The position numbers and the translations under genes are program-made. From positions 86,437 to 150,436 of the IMG/VR virus record IMGVR_UViG_3300029922_000014: DNA of 64,000 nt; one strand, given 5' to 3'. The stretch comes from a virus. The notes under the pieces were generated by a model. It made no database searches. It worked only from the letters and a program-made list of their open reading frames with translations, and had not been told where the DNA came from. Each line of letters begins with the position of its first letter. Positions within the stretch are counted from its first letter, which is position 1. Of the stretch, positions 49,401 to 56,793 are shown piece by piece.

Positions 49401-50478
49401 GCTGACGGTCGAACTTTTCGTTCTGTCCGATCCAGTCGATCTCCGCCTGGAACAGATCGCGCAGGAGTTCGATCAATTCCGCACGCTCATGCTCCAGTGG
49501 GCCGCCAACACACCACGGGCTTTCGGAATGATCGAATGGGACCACATAGGCGGTATTGTCGCCGTTGGAAAAGCTGAAGCACACGAGTTTTGGGAACTTG
49601 TCCTGGTATATTTGCAATGATCCGGTTTCGGTATCGACGGAAACCGGGCGTCCCCAGGTCTTGAACTTCTCGAAGGTCTCCTTCACAACTGACATCGTGT
49701 CAATCGTGATATAGGTTCCGAACCCGGGTTTGCTCAGGTCCTCGCCAGCGAACAATCCCAGCGCCACGGTGATGGCGTTGGTGAAGCGGGTCATCTCATG
49801 ATCAAAGCGGAGCACGTAGGCCGGGTGCAGGCAGGCCACCACAGGGATGCCTTCGAGTTCCGGATGGCTGCCCTTGAGCGGTTGCCCGTTGAGGTGGCTG
49901 ATCCCAGAGGTATCCGTCAGAAACTCCAGCGGCGTGTTGCCCAACGCCAGGATGACCTTCGGCTTTCGGTCGACGATCTGCTGGATGAGTTGATGCGAAC
50001 AGCTTTGGACTTCCGTCTTGGCCGGCGAGCGATTCATCGGTGGCCGGCAGTTGACGACGTTGGCAAATCCGATCCGTAGTTCACCGACCTGCGCCTGCTC
50101 TGCACACATGTCGATCGCTTCACGCAAGAGCTTGCCTGAGCGCCCAACAAACGGCAGCCCTTGCCGGTCTTCGTCCTGGCCGGGAGCTTCACCAACACAC
50201 AGGATGTCCACCTCGGTCTGGTCTTCGACCACGTTCCGGGACTGGATCAGATGCCCTTCCTTGGCTGCTGCGCGGATCTTTATTGCATCGCGCTGGTAGA
50301 CGGCCTCGAAGTCAGGAAAGTCTTCGTGAAAGGCTGCCAGGGGGCAATGCAGACACCCCGATTTGAGCACGCCAGTGCATGGTGGAACAAGCGGTCTGGC
50401 GCCTGGGCGGAGTTCGGCTTTCCCGCGCGTGTCGATGAGCGCCTGCGCAACGCGATCTGCAAGACGACGAACAGCCAT
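46465..50478 (-). CDS. UDG-DNA polymerase A fusion with intein
   Basis: The precursor has 1337 residues. Residues 30-245 are a family-4 uracil-DNA glycosylase-like domain: CTGVLKSGCLHC, VGEAPGQDEDRQGLPFVG, NVVNCRPPMNR, LHPAYVLR. The 3'-5' exonuclease begins at VSVDTETGS (about 279). The polymerase has motif A CDFSQIELRI (715-724), the O-helix KRTNFG/SLYG (776-781 and 1106-1109) and motif C LTVHDSIMFD. Phage SPO1 polymerase is a known UDG-PolA fusion. An intein splits the O-helix, so splicing is needed for activity. A perfect dyad with in-frame ATG (49690-49702) lies between the two domains. Confidence 0.9.
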   Translation of the reverse strand: MAVRRLADRVAQALIDTRGKAELRPGARPLVPPCTGVLKSGCLHCPLAAFHEDFPDFEAVYQRDAIKIRAAAKEGHLIQSRNVVEDQTEVDILCVGEAPGQDEDRQGLPFVGRSGKLLREAIDMCAEQAQVGELRIGFANVVNCRPPMNRSPAKTEVQSCSHQLIQQIVDRKPKVILALGNTPLEFLTDTSGISHLNGQPLKGSHPELEGIPVVACLHPAYVLRFDHEMTRFTNAITVALGLFAGEDLSKPGFGTYITIDTMSVVKETFEKFKTWGRPVSVDTETGSLQIYQDKFPKLVCFSFSNGDNTAYVVPFDHSESPWCVGGPLEHERAELIELLRDLFQAEIDWIGQNEKFDRQHIREAIGIELPIFKTDTMTTHLVINEQRGTHGLDKLAYQYTGMGGYDRPLEDYKAAHPEADPKKGGSYANIPGSILFTYAAMDADVTWRVAPLLFQEPEYRDNPRLRILAEQFFPHLSAALADMETAGAKIDPEAVDRIDKRLTEEIERLDKAIQEDASVKQYVDEKMQREAEKDVATGKRRRKPFAFEFNPNSGKQVGEIFFGLLGYPPGELTETGSKNLRYRLRQRQDECRANGTRFPKMDDMRREAIEAQEWSYFTTDAETMHSFERDHDSELATLILSSREAIKLQGTFINALKTMCDKFGLLHSSFWISGTATGRLSSSDPNLQNISNNPRWNIKTCYVSRFGDDGILLNCDFSQIELRIAACLFDEPKMKQVYLERGDLHTLTASIVSGVPVEEFAKLDKDTKKKMRTSAKRTNFGCVPLDTEALTRDGWRGYGQIKVGDEVLGMENGVTKWVPVTGIVYHPVAKVVTLATKNFSMETTEDHRWMAEKRVVVAGKRKMVPCIVSTADIKHEHRIFLSAPIQSTCLLPISVYEAALVAWLFTDGHFFFSELTGAASQGRDGWRQKHFGGVYQSKPAGVAALKELFSHFPHTLHVRPVTDIHEFRLRSGYTHDLWKRAELHSITLEEFVLRLGTAELRAFVEAAFQAEGHLDHKGTRIVTQNRGPTADALKLAIFLAGYFPREVESDTYKDNVSLKLRYGKPVVTGQRLKKTGERETAVWCLQTATSNWVMRHRNQIMVTGNSLYGSEAPGIRSALKKDGIFVSLEDCEKFLENFFKGFPRLRAGMDELERKVTKLGYLDSFTGHRRRVPEVGSSDPSLVSRAVRQSINFPIQSGAAIMTLMALVLITRALKNGGFKSKLILTVHDSIMFDCVLDEYLAVAILAKDIMENLPALSDEVLPGLDWNWIDIPIIAEVEAGLNWGQMQEFEPADLQDGKTSDQPLIGLNEKGKMDILRKPVNEDELGQCLVFKMKKK
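47164..48135 (-). mobile_element. Intein in the polymerase O-helix
   Basis: The intein spans residues 782-1105 (324 aa), from CVPLDTEALTRDG to MVTGN, with Ser as +1 residue. Block B (METTEDHRWM) is present. The penultimate residue is Gly instead of His, an atypical C-terminal end. LAGLIDADG-like motifs are degraded (LVAWLFTDGHF; FVEAAFQAEGHL), so the homing function may be decaying. Removal restores NFG-SLYG, the exact polymerase consensus. Confidence 0.9.
49690..49702. promoter_or_regulatory. Operator-like dyad inside the UDG-PolA gene
   Basis: Perfect TGACATCGTGTCA at the UDG/exonuclease domain boundary, encoding IDTMSV. The in-frame ATG could start a polymerase-only product, although no strong ribosome site is seen just upstream. 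Confidence 0.75.
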
Positions 50479-51119
50479 CAGGTCTTGACCTTGGCATCAG
50501 CAGGAAGTGGCTTTGGCTTGGGGCGTCCGCGGCGCGGTTCAGCATTGATCTCAGCGCGGATTTTATCCTTGAGCCCCGCGCGCAGTTCGACCTTCAGTGC
50601 TTCGGTCGCGGCGGCGCGATCGGCAGACATGGCAGCGACGATGCGATCTGACAGGCGATTGATCGTAGTCGTCACCTCGTCCAGCTTCGCAGCCAGCATC
50701 TCGGCGGTGCTGCTGGTGATGCTGGCATGGGACGAATAGGCTAGAAGCAGGTTGTGCAGGTTGTGTCCGAAGTAGCCCCGGAGCCGCCAACGCGGACCCG
50801 TCTGCTTGGACTCCTTGCCCGGGTTGACGTACTTGAGGTCAGGCACGAAGCGCTGCATCAGGTTGTATCCCGATTCATCGCATTCGATGCGCCAGTCCTC
50901 ATCCAAGGCGATGAAGATCCCTGGATCCTTCGCCGGCGTTTCGGGGGTCGGCGGAAGCGCCAGGGCTGCCCTGATCTGATCCCGCAGTCTCGGCGTGGAC
51001 TTCACGCACACGCGGGAGGAGATAGACGGCTTTCCCGGTGTCGTGGCAGTCGAATCGGACGCCGCAGCGGACGCATTCGTGGCATCGGGCGGGGTGGCCG
51101 AAGCAGGATGGACGGGCAT
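50478..51119 (-). CDS. Hypothetical protein, 213 aa
   Basis: An Ala/Ser/Thr-rich head, a central domain (WRIECDESGYNLMQRFV, GYFGHNLHNLLLAY), a helical stretch and a basic tail. The stop overlaps the polymerase start (TGATG). No family is recognised. Confidence 0.6.
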   Translation of the reverse strand: MPVHPASATPPDATNASAAASDSTATTPGKPSISSRVCVKSTPRLRDQIRAALALPPTPETPAKDPGIFIALDEDWRIECDESGYNLMQRFVPDLKYVNPGKESKQTGPRWRLRGYFGHNLHNLLLAYSSHASITSSTAEMLAAKLDEVTTTINRLSDRIVAAMSADRAAATEALKVELRAGLKDKIRAEINAEPRRGRPKPKPLPADAKVKT

Positions 51120-51122
51120 GTG

Positions 51123-51932
51123 TCACCTTTTGATGAAGCTGTCGCGGAGGGCGTTGAAGCTGGATGCCTTGGGCTTGGTCATGGTGATCATGACCGTCCT
51201 GATGCCAGTGCCGGACTCCTGGAACGTTCCCTCGGGAAGTTCTTCGTAGCTGCCGTGCCGGGCGACGAAGTCGCGGAAGCTGACGGACACCTTGTCCTCC
51301 GCAAAAGTGAAGTGCGGGGAGGCAATGGCCACAAGCCTGCCGCCGGCTTCGAGAAAGTTCCAGGCGTGGAGGATGTGCCGGATGTCGGCGTTCTTGGTGA
51401 AGGGCGGGTTCATCAGCACCGCCTTGAAGGTGCCGATCTCTTCCGGGGTCACCGTGAGAAAGTCCCGCTCAAAGACGCGGGCGACGTGCGAGGATCTGCG
51501 CAACTTGGCACAAGCTTCCGGACGTATCTCAACGCAGGTGACGTGTGTGCCGCCCATACCAGCGATAATGGCAATATTGCCGTCGCCGGCAGACGGTTCG
51601 AGCACGCGTCCTTGCAACGTCGCTGCTTCCCCGGCGCGAAAAATCATCGCGTGTGCCACGTCGATTGGCGTCAAGAACACCTGGAAGGTCTGCTGCTGAT
51701 TGATGGCCTTGCCGCGTTCCAGCGCTTCCTTGAGGATGTCGCGGGGATCGCTGGGGAAGGTGTGGCACTTGCGACCGCGGTTCCATTTGCCGCCATAGGC
51801 CTCCAGCACCTTGTTCACGTCCTGGTAGAGCTTGCGGTCAAGCTGACCGTTCAGGGTGACGGTTTCCTGATCCATCGTTGCCTGCTTGAGCACGTCGGCA
51901 ACGGCGTCGGAGATGGTGAATGTGGCGGCCAT
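51123..51932 (-). CDS. SAM-dependent adenine-type DNA methyltransferase
   Basis: The product has 269 residues. Motif I VLEPSAGDGNIA (110-121), a CVEIRPE acidic loop and motif IV LMNPPF (173-178) give the alpha-type amino-methyltransferase order. NPPF is typical of N6-adenine or rRNA/DNA methylases. It may protect phage DNA from restriction or mark it. The N-terminal 85 residues (DVNKVLEAYGGKWNRGRKCH) form an additional substrate-binding part. Confidence 0.75.
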   Translation of the reverse strand: MAATFTISDAVADVLKQATMDQETVTLNGQLDRKLYQDVNKVLEAYGGKWNRGRKCHTFPSDPRDILKEALERGKAINQQQTFQVFLTPIDVAHAMIFRAGEAATLQGRVLEPSAGDGNIAIIAGMGGTHVTCVEIRPEACAKLRRSSHVARVFERDFLTVTPEEIGTFKAVLMNPPFTKNADIRHILHAWNFLEAGGRLVAIASPHFTFAEDKVSVSFRDFVARHGSYEELPEGTFQESGTGIRTVMITMTKPKASSFNALRDSFIKR

Positions 51933-52155
51933 TTTATTCTTTCGTTGTCCGGTCTATGCGAAGAGATTCACGCGGTGTGAACCTTCCGACTAATCACCAT
52001 CAGGTCATCACGAATGCGCGCAAAGCGCAGAGCGGAGAGCGGAGTACTGCTGGCGATTCCGCCTTGCCGCACTTTGGCGGTCGTGCTGCGTGAACACGAA
52101 GTCGTAACAGATGCGCTTTTGACGAGAGTTCACGATCGTGTCCAGAGTAGAAAAA
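51933..52155. other. Intergenic region without identified gene
   Basis: About 220 bp upstream of the methyltransferase gene. It contains a GC-rich inverted stretch (CGCAAAGCGCAGAGCGGAGAGCGGAG) but no promoter of the composite class that I can recognise. Confidence 0.4.
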
Positions 52156-52180
52156 CCCTGCCGGAGGTTATCCGGCAGGG
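52151..52180 (-). terminator. Intrinsic terminator after DUF932 gene
   Basis: A perfect 10-bp stem CCCTGCCGGA/TCCGGCAGGG, 5-nt loop, then TTTTTC on the minus strand. Confidence 0.9.
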
Positions 52181-52189
52181 CAGGTGCGT

Positions 52190-53257
52190 TCAGTTCAGCA
52201 AGTCGTTGCCGAAGGCGCGCAGGGCGGCGTAGCCCATGCCTTCGAGCGAGGTCTTGCGCTGGACGTTTTCGGTGTCGTGGGCGTGCTGGGTGATGCCGTT
52301 GACGAGGTTCCAGAGGGTCAGTTCACCCTCGGGGCGACCGTCGGATTCGGCCTCGTCGAGCGCATAGCGGGCGACCTTCGACCACAGCGCGTCGCTGCCG
52401 CCGTTGCGGCCGGACTTGACGAAGGAGGCGAAGTCGTCCACCTCGTTCGTGGTCATGAGGTGTTGCGCACTGGCCTGGATCACCGGGAGCACCAACCCGG
52501 TGCGGTGGGCCGCCACCACGATCGCCTGCTGCGACAGCATGTTGGCGTCACCGATGTGCTTGATGTGGTTGGCGTTCGATTCGCTGGCCACCGCACCATT
52601 GGTGCAGCGGAGGCGTTCGATGTAGTCGGCCACCACGGTCCGCGAATCCCCGGCGATCGAGTTCTCCAGGTTGATGCCGAAGCGGACGGCATCACCCACC
52701 TTAGCTTCCGCGGTCGAGGTTTCGCCCACGACGAGGCGCATGTACGGACCAGAGAGCCAGCCGCGGATGAAGTCGAGGGTGGGCGCGGCCGAGGCGAGAG
52801 CATCGAGCAGGTCGTTGTTGGCCACCGGGGTATAGGTGTCGGCGGTGACGATGCCGTAGACCATGCGGCTGGTGCCGTCGACGATCATGTGTTTGGGGCT
52901 TCCCTGATGCAGCGCGCTGGTGATGCAGGTGTGCAGGACGTCGAGGGCCTGGGCTTCATCGAAGGCGGCGAGTTGGCGGATGAAGCCGACCGGCACGCGG
53001 GAGAAGTGGCAGAGGTCACCGAATGCCTTCTGGGAAAGGCGCAGGTCGGTGTTGAGGATGTTGCCGGAGATGTCGATGCGGTTGAGTTCCTGGACGTCGA
53101 TCTGGGCGAGATGGGTCGCCTGGGTGTCCACTGCTTCGCGGAACTTGTGCTTGTCGCGGAAGTTGATGGAAGGCGGCGAGGGGAGGGAGAAGGCGTCGAG
53201 TGTGCTTTTGCCGTGGTTCGCACAGTCGGCGGCGAGGCGGGAGGCGATGGAAGCCAT
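52190..53257 (-). CDS. DUF932 family protein
   Basis: The product has 355 residues. Family features are MVYGIVTADTYTPVANNDLL, LVVGETSTAEAKVGDAVRFG and SIAGDSRTVVADYIERLRC. DUF932 proteins are common in phages and plasmids; the biochemical role is not established. The gene is transcribed alone: its own promoter lies upstream and a terminator downstream. Confidence 0.8.
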   Translation of the reverse strand: MASIASRLAADCANHGKSTLDAFSLPSPPSINFRDKHKFREAVDTQATHLAQIDVQELNRIDISGNILNTDLRLSQKAFGDLCHFSRVPVGFIRQLAAFDEAQALDVLHTCITSALHQGSPKHMIVDGTSRMVYGIVTADTYTPVANNDLLDALASAAPTLDFIRGWLSGPYMRLVVGETSTAEAKVGDAVRFGINLENSIAGDSRTVVADYIERLRCTNGAVASESNANHIKHIGDANMLSQQAIVVAAHRTGLVLPVIQASAQHLMTTNEVDDFASFVKSGRNGGSDALWSKVARYALDEAESDGRPEGELTLWNLVNGITQHAHDTENVQRKTSLEGMGYAALRAFGNDLLN

Positions 53258-53322
53258 GATGTTTTCCTTGCAGCCCGGGTACAGGGTTTGGTTTGGTCCC
53301 GGTTGGTTACTGCGCCGTCAAG

Positions 53323-53372
53323 GTTACGAAGGGTTTTTCCCCATTGCAAGCTGTTTTTTCCGCGTCATGCGG
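53323..53372 (-). promoter_or_regulatory. Composite promoter without dyad in -35
   Basis: CCGCGTCATGCGG (53360-53372), 10 nt, TTGCAA, 15 bp, CGTAAC. The geometry equals that of the dyad promoters, but the dyad is displaced upstream to 53391-53403. Confidence 0.6.
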
Positions 53373-53390
53373 GAAGTTCCGTGTGGGAAC

Positions 53391-53403
53391 TGACACGATG
53401 TCA
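53391..53403. promoter_or_regulatory. Operator-like dyad upstream of DUF932 promoter
   Basis: Perfect TGACACGATGTCA, 18 bp upstream of the CCGCGTCATGCGG palindrome and 2 bp after the primase stop. Confidence 0.8.
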
Positions 53404-53405
53404 GT

Positions 53406-54422
53406 TCAAGCCACCGCGTACTTCGAGCGACGGGCACGGATCTTGGCGCGGAGGCGTGATGATGGCGATGGACCACAGCGGCCTTCGAGCAGGGTTGTGA
53501 TCTCGGCGCGGCGATCGTGCGGGTCTCCGTAGTCGAGATACAGGATGCTGACCGTCGGCGCCCGCCCGACGAGTGCGTCGTACAGGGCTTCAGCGTATTC
53601 CTGCGCATCGGGGTCGAGAGCGATCACCAGTTCTTCTGTTCCAGCCTTGACCAATTCGTCGAGGAGTGCCAACTGCTTGTCTCCGATGGTCTTGCCCAAA
53701 AGCGCGACGGCGTGCGGAAAGGCCATGCACGAGAAAGCCCCTTCGGTCACAGCAACCAGGGGCGCTCCGACGCAGCGATCAAAGTTCATGAGCACGTCGG
53801 TCTTGTGGAAGCATTGCTCCATGTTCGGCGGGTTGAGTGCTTTGGCGTAATGGTCGCCGCAATAGCGCGTGGTGAAGTATACGTGCTTGCCGTGGGTGGT
53901 GATCGGAAAGATCAGCCGGTTCTGATAGGTCCCGGTCGACGCGTAGTGGATCTGGAACTCTTCGATCTGACTGTCGGGGATACCGCGTTTCGCGAGGTAC
54001 TTGATGCCGGTCATGGCGCTGTAGGAAACGTCCTTCCAGAGCGGTACGGCTTCCTTCGGCATCTTGATCGGTACGAGGTATTGCTTGGTCTGCGGGGCCG
54101 CCTTGCGCAGGCGTTCGATGATGGCGGATCGTAGGTCGCCTTCAGGCAGTTCCGCGGTGTCGCGTGCCAGCAACTGACGCTCGACGAACAGGAGCTTGCC
54201 GTTGTTAAGGTCTTTGAAGAGCCCTTCGAGCCCGGTGCCGTAGTCGCAGCGAAAGCAATGGCCGACGCGGTTGTGCAGGTCGAAGCCAAAGTTCGGATGG
54301 GTGGATTCACTGCCGACGCGGTCGATGCACTTGGGGCAGTGGAACCGGCGCTGGCCGCCGCTGCCGACGGACTTGCCCAGACGTTTTTCCAGGTATTCAA
54401 GGAGAGCCGGGGCTGGTTTCAT
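53406..54422 (-). CDS. DnaG-type primase
   Basis: The product has 338 residues. An N-terminal zinc ribbon (CPKC at 29-32, CFRC at 56-59) precedes a TOPRIM domain with AVTEGAF (E227) and LDPDA (D270, D272). It primes lagging-strand synthesis and is coupled by ATGA to the helicase gene. It lacks a separate helicase-binding domain and is shorter than bacterial DnaG. Confidence 0.9.
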   Translation of the reverse strand: MKPAPALLEYLEKRLGKSVGSGGQRRFHCPKCIDRVGSESTHPNFGFDLHNRVGHCFRCDYGTGLEGLFKDLNNGKLLFVERQLLARDTAELPEGDLRSAIIERLRKAAPQTKQYLVPIKMPKEAVPLWKDVSYSAMTGIKYLAKRGIPDSQIEEFQIHYASTGTYQNRLIFPITTHGKHVYFTTRYCGDHYAKALNPPNMEQCFHKTDVLMNFDRCVGAPLVAVTEGAFSCMAFPHAVALLGKTIGDKQLALLDELVKAGTEELVIALDPDAQEYAEALYDALVGRAPTVSILYLDYGDPHDRRAEITTLLEGRCGPSPSSRLRAKIRARRSKYAVA

Positions 54423-55876
54423 GGCTTTCTTTCTGGATTCGGGCGACGCGGAGGTTGCTGCGGTTTGACCAAGCCGACCCTGGCGCGCAGTTCAGCCGGG
54501 TTGGCGGCTGCGCGCATCTTCGGGCGCTCACCTGTAGCAGCGGGCAGGTCGATTGCACCGCAGTCGATGCGTTGCTTGGCGGCGTTCATGAGCTTGAAGG
54601 ACTTGAGCAAACAGCGGTTCCGTTCGATGCGGCAGTGGACTGTCACATTACCCTCAGCACGACGAATCTTCAAGAAATGCAAGCGTGCTTCCTGTGAAAT
54701 GACTTCGTCTTCGTTCTGGCACAGTGCTCCGGCAATGTCGACGATTGACCCCTTTTCTTTGGCCTCGGCAAAGCCACGCATGTTCGGGCGGTCCGGGTCA
54801 AAGTCGCCGTTGACCTGCGACGCAGTCCAGACCCCGGCATTGAAGTCGTTGCCAGCACGGCGCAGGGCGCGATAGGTCTTGGCGATCTCATGTCGAAGCG
54901 CATCCGAATGCTCGCTCATCTCCAACAGGTCTGCGTAGTCGAGAAGGATGAGGTCTGGGCGATACTTCTGCGCGCGCATCAGTTCGAGGTGGCTGCGGAT
55001 CGACTGAAGGCTGGCGGCAGAGTTCAGGTATCCCTTGATCATCACGTTGCCGCGGACAAGGCTCCGCAGGCGCTTCTTCATCAACTGCCCGTATTCGGCA
55101 CCGTTGGTGGTCTTGAGCTTGATCAGGTTGCCCATCATGCGGTCGTCGTACCGCTTTTTGATGTCATCCTGGTGCATTTCCAGGCTGTAGTGGACGACTT
55201 TGTGCCCCGCGACCATGGCACCGAATCCAAAGTTTATTAAGGCTGTGGTTTTCCCGACTCCTGTTTGTGCAAGGACGCAGCCGAGTTCACCGCGCCGGAT
55301 GCCGCCCTTCAAAGCGCGATCGACGTGTTCGATGCCGGTCGGAATGCGTTCGGGATCTTCCGTCTCCACCACAGGATCGGCGTACTGGATCGCGCGTGCT
55401 TCAGCGTCCTCCTGATAATTCACACCGACGTCAAGAATGTCTTCACCGACCATCAACGCGGCCTGCATGCGATTGATGATCTTGTTCGGTTCGCCGGCTT
55501 CGATCAGATCCATGGATTCGATGACGGCGAGCACAGCGGCCTGGACCTTCCCAAATCCAATAAGCTTGGCCCCGACGGCTTCTGCGTCGTGGATGTCGGC
55601 GGCGTAGAGCTTTTCGATCAGCCCTTGAACATGGCCGAATGACGCAGGATCGCAAATCTCGCGGCAGTTCTCTTCGAGGAGCGATTGTCCCGGAATCGCC
55701 TTGTATTCATCAACGTGGTCGATGAGCGCACGGGCAACGATCGCATGAACTTTGGAGTTCCAATACTTCGGATTGATCGCGGTTCGGAAGCGAAGCGCAA
55801 ACTGCGGCTGCCGGCAGAGCACTGCCAGGGCATGCTGTTGGAAACGCTCACCGAATTGCTCAGAGTAATTGGTCAT
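54419..55876 (-). CDS. DnaB-like replicative helicase
   Basis: The product has 485 residues. A short N-terminal domain is followed by a RecA-type motor with Walker A QTGVGKTT (204-211), YSLEMHQDD (motif H1a/2 region) and Walker B LILLDYADLLE (309-319). The basic tail (KPQQPPRRPNPERKP) is short. It unwinds DNA at the fork with the primase encoded next. Confidence 0.95.
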   Translation of the reverse strand: MTNYSEQFGERFQQHALAVLCRQPQFALRFRTAINPKYWNSKVHAIVARALIDHVDEYKAIPGQSLLEENCREICDPASFGHVQGLIEKLYAADIHDAEAVGAKLIGFGKVQAAVLAVIESMDLIEAGEPNKIINRMQAALMVGEDILDVGVNYQEDAEARAIQYADPVVETEDPERIPTGIEHVDRALKGGIRRGELGCVLAQTGVGKTTALINFGFGAMVAGHKVVHYSLEMHQDDIKKRYDDRMMGNLIKLKTTNGAEYGQLMKKRLRSLVRGNVMIKGYLNSAASLQSIRSHLELMRAQKYRPDLILLDYADLLEMSEHSDALRHEIAKTYRALRRAGNDFNAGVWTASQVNGDFDPDRPNMRGFAEAKEKGSIVDIAGALCQNEDEVISQEARLHFLKIRRAEGNVTVHCRIERNRCLLKSFKLMNAAKQRIDCGAIDLPAATGERPKMRAAANPAELRARVGLVKPQQPPRRPNPERKP

Positions 55877-55877
55877 G

Positions 55878-56786
55878 TCACCACGTGATGCCGAGGTCGA
55901 TTGAAGGGGTTGCCATCAGACGCGCCGAACGCGGAGACAGATCCTTCAACAGGTTTGCGAACTGTTTGTCGTCCCAGGTCTTAAACCCGATGAGCGCAGG
56001 AAACATGGGATTATATCCAGAAGCAACAGCAACGGCAGCACGAAGACGTGCAAGGTGCGCCACGTGTCCGATGGTCGGGTAGGTCTGACGCAGGCGTTCG
56101 AGGAGCCGGTTCGCCGCCACGTTCCGCGGTCCGAAAATGGCTTGGTATTCATCGGAATGGTCAGCATAGACCGCCAGTGGTTGACCATCACCATCGGTCA
56201 CGGAGCGACACAGCAGCCACAGCCGCTCCTCTTCCTCCTCCGCCATGCGATTGACGAGTCGGTCGAGTTCGGTGTTGCCGAGGTTGCGCCCGTCGGGATA
56301 GGCGAAGGTCCGCTGGCAAGTCAGCAGGTAGGACTGCCAGCGTCCGATCGCCGCCTTCTCCACGAGCACGATGGTCTGGAAGTCCGAAAACCTCCCCACT
56401 TCCTGGGATTGGATGTACGTGCGCCTTGCGTGCATCTGCACGGCGATCCACGCCACCGGTGACGCCCCGTATTTCGTGCACATGCGGGAGACCGTGGCGA
56501 GGGCATCATGTTCGGTGACCGGTTCGCAGCGGTCGTATCCGAAAATCTCCCGATGGAGTTGGTGATAGACCTGATGCAAATCGTCGTTGTCGGACGGCCA
56601 GACGAAGACCTTGGCTTCCTGCTCTGCAAGCATTTCTGACAGGCTTTTTCGATTCGTCCAGGTCTCCTGGATTTTCGCACACAGCACCCGGGCATGACAA
56701 CGATCGCAGGCGTCTGGGGCGTTTCCAGAGCCGTAGCAGGCCGGACGTCCGCGAGGGACGGGTGCTGGTTGGCGGTCAATTGACAT
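55878..56786 (-). CDS. Hypothetical replication-region protein, 302 aa
   Basis: The start is the ATG inside the dyad at 56781-56793. A Cys-rich head (CYGSGNAPDACDRCHARVLC) could bind zinc or iron-sulphur, followed by helical sequence. Position between the helicase genes suggests a replication role; no family is recognised. Confidence 0.6.
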   Translation of the reverse strand: MSIDRQPAPVPRGRPACYGSGNAPDACDRCHARVLCAKIQETWTNRKSLSEMLAEQEAKVFVWPSDNDDLHQVYHQLHREIFGYDRCEPVTEHDALATVSRMCTKYGASPVAWIAVQMHARRTYIQSQEVGRFSDFQTIVLVEKAAIGRWQSYLLTCQRTFAYPDGRNLGNTELDRLVNRMAEEEEERLWLLCRSVTDGDGQPLAVYADHSDEYQAIFGPRNVAANRLLERLRQTYPTIGHVAHLARLRAAVAVASGYNPMFPALIGFKTWDDKQFANLLKDLSPRSARLMATPSIDLGITW

Positions 56787-56793
56787 CGTGTCA
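56781..56793. promoter_or_regulatory. Operator-like dyad, stop/start junction
   Basis: Perfect TGACATCGTGTCA. On the minus strand, it gives the TGA stop of the UvsW-like gene and, 4 nt later, the ATG of the next gene. Confidence 0.8.

Noticed and set aside
51933-52155. Composite promoter upstream of the methyltransferase
   Set aside because: No TTGAC box or palindrome pair with the right spacing was found there.
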